Shown: positions 23,746 to 29,227 of the stretch, one piece after another
Layout of the letters: every line of letters begins with the position of its first letter
Position numbering within the stretch: the first letter of the stretch is position 1
Origin: Corynebacterium sp.
GTDB lineage: Bacteria; Actinomycetota; Actinomycetes; Mycobacteriales; Mycobacteriaceae
Length of the DNA stretch: 29,227 nucleotides
Assembly: GCF_030826625.1 (NCBI RefSeq)
Contig: NZ_JAPJNQ010000021.1
Span: 1-29,227, forward strand
Direction: 5' to 3'
Notes under the pieces: generated by a model
Databases searched by the model: none
What the model was told of the DNA's origin: nothing
Seen by the model: only the letters and a program-made list of their open reading frames with translations
Program-made: the position numbers and the translations under genes

Positions 23746-24777
23746 ATGAAGAAATTCGGATTCCTTAGCTTCGGACATTACAAGTTCCCCGGCCAGCGTG
23801 GGCCTAACGCCCAGCAGACCCTCAAGCAGGGGCTGGAGCTTGCCGTGGAGGCAGACAAGATTGGCGTGAATGGCGCGTATTTCCGCGTGCACCATTTTGC
23901 CCCACAGGGGGCGGCGCCGATGCCGTTGCTTTCTGCGATTGCCGCGCGAACAAAGCACATTGAGGTCGGTACCGGCGTGATCGATATGCGCTACGAAAAC
24001 CCTTTCTACTTGGCAGAAGAGGCCGCCGCACTGGATTTGCTTGCCGACGGCCGGGTCGCGTTGGGGGTTTCACGGGGATCACCGGAGCCTGCGCACCGCG
24101 GTTGGGAGGCTTTCGGCTACACCGGTTCCGACGATCCGCGCGGGGCAGATCTTGCCCGGGAGAAATTCGCGAAGTTTATGCAGGGCGTACGTGGTGAGGC
24201 CGTCGTCAAGTCTGCACAGGATCCGTATCCACCGATTTACCAGCCAGGTACTCCGCTACCAGTGATGCCACATTCGCCTGGTTTGCAGCGCAATATCTGG
24301 TGGGGTGCTGGAACGAAGAAAACTGCCGAGTGGGCCGCTGAGCAGGGTGTGAACCTGATGAGTTCCACGTTGCTGACGGAGGCCACTGGTGAAGCTTTTG
24401 GTGATTTGCAGGCGGCGCAGTTGCAGGCTTTCCACGAGGCGTGGCGGCAGGCTGGGCATGATTGGACGCCGCGGACGTCGGTGAGCCGCAGTGTGTTCCC
24501 GATTGTCAGCGACCGGGATCGTGCATTATTTGGCATGAGTGGCGGGAATGATCAAATCGGCATTATTGATGGTTATGAGTCCACGTTTGGCCGCACTTAT
24601 GCCGGCGAGCCGGAGCAATTGATCGAGCAGCTCAAAGACGACGCCGCCGTGATGGAGGCGGATACTTTGATGCTAACGATCCCGAACCAGCTGGGTGTGG
24701 ATCTCAACCTGCGGCTTTTGCAGAATTTCGCCGAGCATGTGGCCCCCGCTTTGGGTTGGGAGCCTGCGAACCGTTAG
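23746..24777 (+). CDS. Luciferase-like (LLM class) flavin-dependent oxidoreductase
   Basis: 343-residue cytoplasmic TIM-barrel monooxygenase of the bacterial luciferase-like family. Typical features are the N-terminal FGFLSFGHY strand, GAYFRVHHFAPQ (the family's Glu/Arg-His-His region), TKHIEVGTGVIDM, and ENPFYLAEEAAALDLLADGRVALGVSRGS, with the C-terminal GEPEQLIEQL segment. These enzymes use reduced flavin and oxygen supplied by a reductase, here not adjacent, to oxidise varied substrates. The substrate is unknown. No Shine-Dalgarno is present before ATG 23746; a leaderless transcript is likely given the -10-like TACACT seven nt upstream within a palindrome. Complete length, no damage seen. 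Confidence 0.9.
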   Translation: MKKFGFLSFGHYKFPGQRGPNAQQTLKQGLELAVEADKIGVNGAYFRVHHFAPQGAAPMPLLSAIAARTKHIEVGTGVIDMRYENPFYLAEEAAALDLLADGRVALGVSRGSPEPAHRGWEAFGYTGSDDPRGADLAREKFAKFMQGVRGEAVVKSAQDPYPPIYQPGTPLPVMPHSPGLQRNIWWGAGTKKTAEWAAEQGVNLMSSTLLTEATGEAFGDLQAAQLQAFHEAWRQAGHDWTPRTSVSRSVFPIVSDRDRALFGMSGGNDQIGIIDGYESTFGRTYAGEPEQLIEQLKDDAAVMEADTLMLTIPNQLGVDLNLRLLQNFAEHVAPALGWEPANR

Positions 24778-24839
24778 TTCTTGGCGCCGATTTTTCGCAT
24801 AGTACGCATCAACTTTTAAACGCAGTGCTGAATATGACC

Positions 24840-24912
24840 AAGGTTGGCCTGGCTTAAGTTCACAACCTAAGGCTAACCTTTAACTGATTTTCAATAGAGT
24901 ATTTACTCTATT
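24840..24912 (+). promoter_or_regulatory. Iron-box-like repeat and perfect 20-bp palindrome before the surface-protein gene
   Basis: AAGGTTGGCCT (24840-24850) and AGGCTAACCTT (24870-24880) form an 11-bp inverted repeat with one mismatch. The right arm lies in a sequence matching one half of the DtxR consensus (GGCTAACCT; 12 of 19 positions overall at 24863-24881). Downstream, AATAGAGTATTTACTCTATT (24893-24912) is a perfect palindrome with 9-bp arms, placed about where a -10 and the transcription start would be. Iron control is a hypothesis; the palindromes are directly visible. Confidence 0.5.
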
Positions 24913-24941
24913 CCCACTTCCTTGAAAGGATTGCTCTGACT

Positions 24942-27900
24942 GTGAAAAATAATCGGCGCCTCTGGATGCAGGTAACGGTGGCAGGTTTGACCTCTCTGTC
25001 GCTTGGATTCGGCACACTCACTCCCGCACATGCACAGGACTTCACCCCTCCTCCGGCTGCTCAGGAGCCACAAGCCTCGACCGAGGATCAAGATACTTCT
25101 CGCGCAGAAGGTCCGAAGCTAACCGGCGTGCTCGCCGAAGGGCAGCTCATCACAGCACAATGGGAACTTGCGCCAGCAGAGTTTCAGACGAGCTATCACC
25201 AAGTGCAACTTTTGAAAGTGCAGAACGGAAAACCTGTCACTAGCAAGCCCGTTGTGGATCAATTCGTTGCTGGCAACGCAACACATTATCAGTTCGCAAA
25301 TGTAGCACCTGGTGATTATGTGGTCCGCGTGTTTGCGGTGCGGGGTGTCGAAAATTCCCAGTTCAGCCAATCACGGATCCTGACCACCACTGACAAGCCA
25401 CAGGCTCCTGAAGCACCACACAAGCCATACCTACAGCTCAAGAAAGGCCAGACGGCACGCGTCGAATGGGACCGCCGCTCTACAGGCAGCACCCGGATTC
25501 ACACCTACGTTGTGAAAATGCAGCCTAATGATGGTTCTGGCCCTCTCGAACAAAAAGTTACGGGCACGAGCACGTATCCCGATAACTTCGCTGAATTCCC
25601 AAATCTAAAAGCTGGGGTTTCTTACACCGCGACGGTAGAGGCACAAAGTGCGACTGGAAATTCGCGACCTTCCGAAACCAGTGAACCGCTTGTCGTCAGT
25701 GAAGATCCCAATCCGCAATTCACAGTCGATACCGACACAATCGACCTCGCCAAAGGCGGTGAATTCACGGTATCCGGTAAAGGATACACCGGTCCGGCTG
25801 CACAAGAAGGTGTCTACCTCGTATTTTGGGCTGCTTCTAAGTGGACCCCAGGAGAATTACCGCGCGACATCGAGAAAAAGGGCGTCTCGGTGCACATCAA
25901 GCCCGAAGAGATTGTCAATGGCACCTTCACCAAGAAGATTCAGATTAATCCAGGTGAAATCAGCCTCGTGCAAGGCGATTCCTATCAAATAGGCACCCTT
26001 GCTGGCGGAAAGATGCTGCCTATTGATCGTCGATTGGACCTCGCAAAACCAGTCAAACTCGCTTCCCAATCACTCGCAGAAGTCCAAGCAAGCGCCAAGA
26101 ATGACACAGTAACCGCGCGGTGGAAGCTTGCAGAAAATGACAAACGCGGCTCAAGCATTCGCATCACGTTGTACCGAGAAAACGACGGACAGAACACTTA
26201 TGTCAACCATCTCGACCGTGGTCCACAAATTTCCACCGCTGATTTTGTTGGCCGTCAACCGGGTACGTACCGCGTAGGCGTGAAAGCCAACCTGAACCGC
26301 GATGAATTCGGTACGCCAGAATGGACCGAAGAAAAATTCAGCGAGACCGTCACCGTCGTCGATCCCGATGCACCGCAGCCACCAGCAGCGAAGCCTGAAG
26401 GTCCAGCTAAACCAGACGTTCCAGCACCAGCTAAGCCTACGCCGCAACCATCGCAGCCAGCACCGTCGGAACCAGCTCCTGCGCCTGCGCCGTCCCAGGA
26501 TCAAAAACCTTCCAAGCCAGCAAAGCCTGCACCGTCGACCCCAGCAAAGCCTGCACCGTCGACCCCAGCAAAGCCTGGGAAGCAAACACCAGAAAATAAG
26601 GCACTGAAAACCCCTGATGCTCCGCGCATCAGCCCGGCATCGGCGAAGGACTATTCCAAGGCCGGTTTGTTCTACTCGCTAGCTGGCTACGAGGACATCA
26701 CGAAAGTTGAAGCTCGCCTGGTGCCTGTCGACGACAAAGGCAACCAGGAAAGCGATGACTTCATCACCCCAAGCGAAATGGCTAATGGGTACGCTGAGTT
26801 CACCGGACTGAAGAAAGGTCAGCGCTACCGCGGTCAGATCAAGGTCATCACCGAAAACGGCGAAACCGAGTGGTCTGCATATTCCGGAATCTTCCTGTCG
26901 GAAACACCAGAACAAGGCATCGACCCTGACCTGACCCTGTTCCCAGAAACACCGCTGGATAGCCGGAAAGCAAACACGATCACCGTCAACGGCACCGGCT
27001 ACTTGAACGGCAAAGAGATGAATCTCTATGTCCTGGAAGACGCCGATATTCCTGAAAACGGAATCTTCAACTCCGACACCGCGAAGAAAGCTCTGGCTTC
27101 TACGACGGCTAAGGTCACCAATGGTAAGTTCTCGCAGAACCTGGAAATCCCCGCTAATACGCTGAACCCGAAGAAAAAATACTTCGTGGTAAGCGTCGAC
27201 AAGCACGGCAACCACGAATATGACTACGGCGTTTTGCTCAAGGTCAAAGACGGGGCAGTTGCCACTCCGACGCTGGATGTTTCTACAACGACGGTAAATG
27301 CTGCCACGGGTGGTGACATTACTGTCCGCGGTGCGGGGTTCGTCGGCGAAGGCGCCTCGCAGGGTGTCTACGTTGCGGTGTATAAGAAATCGCAGTGGAA
27401 CGTCGGCAAGTCCGCACCGGTGGGCCGTCCAGTTGCCGCCGAATGGGTACGAATGAATGAGCTGAACAACGGCAGCTTCGTGAAGACAATCAACATTCCG
27501 GGCAACGTTTTGGACCCCAATGAGCAGTATGTGATCGGCACGCTGGCCGCGCATGCGTTGTCGCAAACCAACCGTGAGCTCGATACCTCCCAGGATCTCG
27601 TCGTCACCAACGGGCCGGTAGCTCCAGCGGCTCCGGGAACTCCAGGTGCTCCAGGTGTTCCAGAAGCACCAACCAACCCAGGCGCACCAGGCGAAACCCC
27701 AGGCCAGGCTCCGGAGATGACTCCACCAAGCAACACTCCGGAAACACAGCCAGAGACGAAACCAGAAACCAAACCAGAGCCGGCACCAAGCATCCCGCCA
27801 ACCCAAAAGTCGACCAATAATTGGTTCACCGCAATCGCTGCTATCGGCGGAATCGGTTTGGTGTTCGCAGGCATCGGTGCCGCGCTGCAGGGATTGCGTC

Positions 27901-27977
27901 ATAACGTCCCCGTTGTCAATGAATTCCTGACCAACGCGGAACGCTTCTTCCAGAACCTCTTCGGAGGGCGCCGCTAA
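24942..27977 (+). CDS. Large modular surface protein with C-terminal membrane anchor
   Basis: 1011 residues from GTG 24942, preceded by GAAAGGA. The signal peptide ends near THAQA-like PAHAQ (about residue 31). Two fibronectin-III-like modules (about 50-150, 155-250) are followed by an Ig-like module (256-372) with VSGKGYTG...GVYLVFW. Then come another Fn3-like module (372-470), a Pro/Ala/Lys linker (470-553), a fourth Fn3-like module (556-660), and two more Ig-like modules (662-772; 773-890, VRGAGFVG...GVYVAVY). A Pro-rich stretch (891-958) leads to one transmembrane helix (about 960-984) and a basic tail ending GGRR. There is no LPxTG sortase signal, so it is membrane-anchored with a wall-spanning linker. 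It resembles the Ig-like modules of corynebacterial HtaA-type proteins but has no HtaA domain that I can see. Its stop overlaps the protease start. Confidence 0.82.
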   Translation: MKNNRRLWMQVTVAGLTSLSLGFGTLTPAHAQDFTPPPAAQEPQASTEDQDTSRAEGPKLTGVLAEGQLITAQWELAPAEFQTSYHQVQLLKVQNGKPVTSKPVVDQFVAGNATHYQFANVAPGDYVVRVFAVRGVENSQFSQSRILTTTDKPQAPEAPHKPYLQLKKGQTARVEWDRRSTGSTRIHTYVVKMQPNDGSGPLEQKVTGTSTYPDNFAEFPNLKAGVSYTATVEAQSATGNSRPSETSEPLVVSEDPNPQFTVDTDTIDLAKGGEFTVSGKGYTGPAAQEGVYLVFWAASKWTPGELPRDIEKKGVSVHIKPEEIVNGTFTKKIQINPGEISLVQGDSYQIGTLAGGKMLPIDRRLDLAKPVKLASQSLAEVQASAKNDTVTARWKLAENDKRGSSIRITLYRENDGQNTYVNHLDRGPQISTADFVGRQPGTYRVGVKANLNRDEFGTPEWTEEKFSETVTVVDPDAPQPPAAKPEGPAKPDVPAPAKPTPQPSQPAPSEPAPAPAPSQDQKPSKPAKPAPSTPAKPAPSTPAKPGKQTPENKALKTPDAPRISPASAKDYSKAGLFYSLAGYEDITKVEARLVPVDDKGNQESDDFITPSEMANGYAEFTGLKKGQRYRGQIKVITENGETEWSAYSGIFLSETPEQGIDPDLTLFPETPLDSRKANTITVNGTGYLNGKEMNLYVLEDADIPENGIFNSDTAKKALASTTAKVTNGKFSQNLEIPANTLNPKKKYFVVSVDKHGNHEYDYGVLLKVKDGAVATPTLDVSTTTVNAATGGDITVRGAGFVGEGASQGVYVAVYKKSQWNVGKSAPVGRPVAAEWVRMNELNNGSFVKTINIPGNVLDPNEQYVIGTLAAHALSQTNRELDTSQDLVVTNGPVAPAAPGTPGAPGVPEAPTNPGAPGETPGQAPEMTPPSNTPETQPETKPETKPEPAPSIPPTQKSTNNWFTAIAAIGGIGLVFAGIGAALQGLRHNVPVVNEFLTNAERFFQNLFGGRR
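26520..26577 (+). repeat. 24-bp tandem repeat in the Pro/Ala/Lys linker
   Basis: The 24-bp unit beginning AAGCCTGCACCGTCGACCCC recurs within the linker of the surface protein and encodes KPAPSTPA. Two full copies and a partial third are present. The repeat is in frame, so linker length could vary between strains by slippage. Confidence 0.75.
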
Positions 27978-29008
27978 TGCACACGCACACACCAACTGCG
28001 GCACCTGCTCGCAGTCAGAAGCGGGCCGGACGCCTGCTGCTCACGGCCTGCCTGGCCGCCGGGGTGCTCAGCGGAACTCTCCACCTCGGTGGTGAGAGTA
28101 TCGCTGCTGCACAATCTAGCTTTGGATCCAGCAATGCCCCGTGGCAATCCTTCCGTCCTGCTCCCGCGCCGAAGCCTGCACCACAACCACAGCCGGCACC
28201 TGCGCCGAAAGATCCGGCTCCACAGCCACTGCCAAAACTGCCGCAAATGCCGCCGGTGCAAGACCCTGCTCAGCCCGAACAGCAACCGAAGGTTGTCGAA
28301 AAGATCACTAAGGTTCCGATCTTCAGCCGTGAGCAAAACATCGATTGGCATGAGGTCGGCGGGCAAAAGATCTACGCCGAAGGTGAAGCTTTTCAATTCC
28401 TCGAGAATCCCGGAAAGATCACCCCAGGTGCGCGCATCACGAATACCCGGCTGGGATCGTATTGTTCGGTGGGATGGATCGTCGAAAAGAATGGCGAGCA
28501 GTTCATCCTGACCGCCGGGCATTGTGGCCGGGAAGGCGATGTCTTCAGCATGGAAGATCCTGAGGGCAGGCAGCACGTGGTGGGAACAATGACCTATTCA
28601 GAGTTTCAAAACCACGGCGACATCGGGCGCTACGACAAAGGGCTGATCAAAATCGATAATCCCGCGATGGTTGATGCCCGGGTGCAGCTGTTTTGGAAAA
28701 ACCAGCAGATGACCACCGCTACGGTGCAGAACACCAACTGGACAGAAGAGCACAAGCCACGGCTGTGCCGAATGGGCGCGCGAACTGGTCTTTCGTGCGG
28801 GCCATACTATGGTCTCGGCGCTGACGGGCAGTTGATTTACAACGCGATTTCTCTGCCCGGCGACTCCGGCGGACCGGTTTTTGCCACCCACAACGGCAAC
28901 GTCTTCCCTGTGGGTATCGTCTCGGGTGGTTTGAAAGAAGATGCTATCCATCAGGTTGCTCAACCGATTGCGCAATTCCTTAACGACGGCGGCTACACAC
29001 TGCTCTAA
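27977..29008 (+). CDS. Secreted trypsin-like serine protease
   Basis: 343 residues. A long basic N-terminus and hydrophobic core (LLLTACLAAGVLSGTLHL) with IAAAQ near residue 46 form a signal peptide. A Pro-rich segment (about 58-100) follows. The chymotrypsin-fold domain has His182 in LTAGHC, Asp220 in RYDKGLIKI as the best Asp candidate, and Ser297 in LPGDSGGPV, the classical S1 triad. Cysteines around YCSVGW/GHC and RLCRMG/LSCGPY fit the usual two disulfides. The segment before the domain may be a propeptide. The ATG overlaps the previous stop in TAATG, so the protease is translationally coupled to the surface protein. Substrate unknown; the neighbour is the first candidate. Catalytic domain is intact. 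Confidence 0.92.
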   Translation: MHTHTPTAAPARSQKRAGRLLLTACLAAGVLSGTLHLGGESIAAAQSSFGSSNAPWQSFRPAPAPKPAPQPQPAPAPKDPAPQPLPKLPQMPPVQDPAQPEQQPKVVEKITKVPIFSREQNIDWHEVGGQKIYAEGEAFQFLENPGKITPGARITNTRLGSYCSVGWIVEKNGEQFILTAGHCGREGDVFSMEDPEGRQHVVGTMTYSEFQNHGDIGRYDKGLIKIDNPAMVDARVQLFWKNQQMTTATVQNTNWTEEHKPRLCRMGARTGLSCGPYYGLGADGQLIYNAISLPGDSGGPVFATHNGNVFPVGIVSGGLKEDAIHQVAQPIAQFLNDGGYTLL

Positions 29009-29227
29009 CTCAGCGCAGAAGCTTTCGGGTTGTCATTAAAATTGGGGTAGTTCCTTCCCAGCCCCACCCCGATTCCAGTACCAGCCATGCCATGATGCCG
29101 GGTGGCAACTAAAACAACCACCCGGCCTCCGCCGCGCTTGGCTCTTCATGCTGCAACATGCGCAGGCGGCACTCCTGGTGCAATCTTGTGGCTCCTGATG
29201 TTTTTGAAGCCGAGACTTCAGCTACAC
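29009..29227. other. Downstream non-coding end of the window with a hairpin
   Basis: Sequence after the protease. GCCGGGTGG (29097-29105) and CCACCCGGC (29118-29126) form a 9-bp perfect stem with a 12-nt loop, but with no T-run on either side. It may end the surface-protein/protease operon. No other feature can be supported in this end piece. Confidence 0.45.

Noticed and set aside
26679..28004. Minus-strand frame of 441 codons opposite the surface protein
   Set aside because: Antisense shadow; the plus-strand gene has signal peptide, modules and anchor.
29109..29227. Open minus-strand frame entering from the right edge and ending at TAG 29109-29111
   Set aside because: About 39 codons with no recognisable sequence, ending inside a hairpin; too little to call a gene end.

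Overview
The window looks like a piece of a Corynebacterium chromosome (Mycobacteriales, Actinobacteria). The evidence is the family content: two paired proteins with Ltp-type C-terminal repeats, a DUF5129-like secreted protein, a GAP/Sap-family membrane protein, an actinobacterial CsoR, a NptA-type Na/Pi transporter and a bacterial-type leucyl-tRNA synthetase. Base composition is GC-rich, with clearly AT-richer islands around 8.8-10.4 kb and 20.0-20.2 kb. I cannot assign a species from sequence alone.

Layout. (1) 1-2969: the end of a metallo-beta-lactamase-fold hydrolase, then a copper efflux operon (P-type ATPase copA and its repressor csoR) with a CsoR-type operator in the 25-bp gap before copA. 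(2) 3006-4503: two tandem paralogous membrane-anchored proteins with Ltp repeats, on the minus strand. (3) 4504-6515: a transporter-gene remnant, a GAP-family membrane protein and a divergent TetR regulator, with several palindromes between the last two. (4) 6516-10418: an insertion-sequence graveyard with a truncated IS3-type element and two diverged relics of a second IS3-type element. The latter two bracket a small minus-strand operon encoding a secreted two-cysteine protein (bacteriocin-like architecture) and a 62-aa two-helix membrane protein. (5) 10419-12299: a DoxX-like membrane protein and a DUF5129-like protein split by one in-frame stop codon. (6) 12324-15233: a coiled-coil protein with a His/Asp-rich tail, a Na/Pi cotransporter and a Ser-rich lipoprotein. 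(7) 15272-22978: leuS, a divergent thiamine-diphosphate 2-keto-acid decarboxylase, an unusual repeat-rich 200-bp segment, a broken ATPase/winged-helix gene and a convergent aldehyde dehydrogenase. (8) 23109-24777: a short ORF, an SdpI-family membrane protein and a luciferase-like flavin monooxygenase. (9) 24942-29008: a translationally coupled pair made of a large modular surface protein and a secreted trypsin-like serine protease.

How the parts may work together. copA/csoR form a self-regulated copper-resistance unit. The decarboxylase and aldehyde dehydrogenase could together turn an aromatic or branched 2-keto acid into the corresponding acid. The last two genes form an envelope/secretion unit with iron-box-like sequence and a perfect 20-bp palindrome upstream. 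Several genes lack a Shine-Dalgarno sequence but have a -10-like hexamer 6-8 nt before the start codon, which suggests leaderless transcripts.

The most interesting unexplained signals are the AACAACT repeat array at 20038-20200, the IS-bracketed bacteriocin-like operon at 8867-9594, and two long reading frames each broken by a single in-frame stop.
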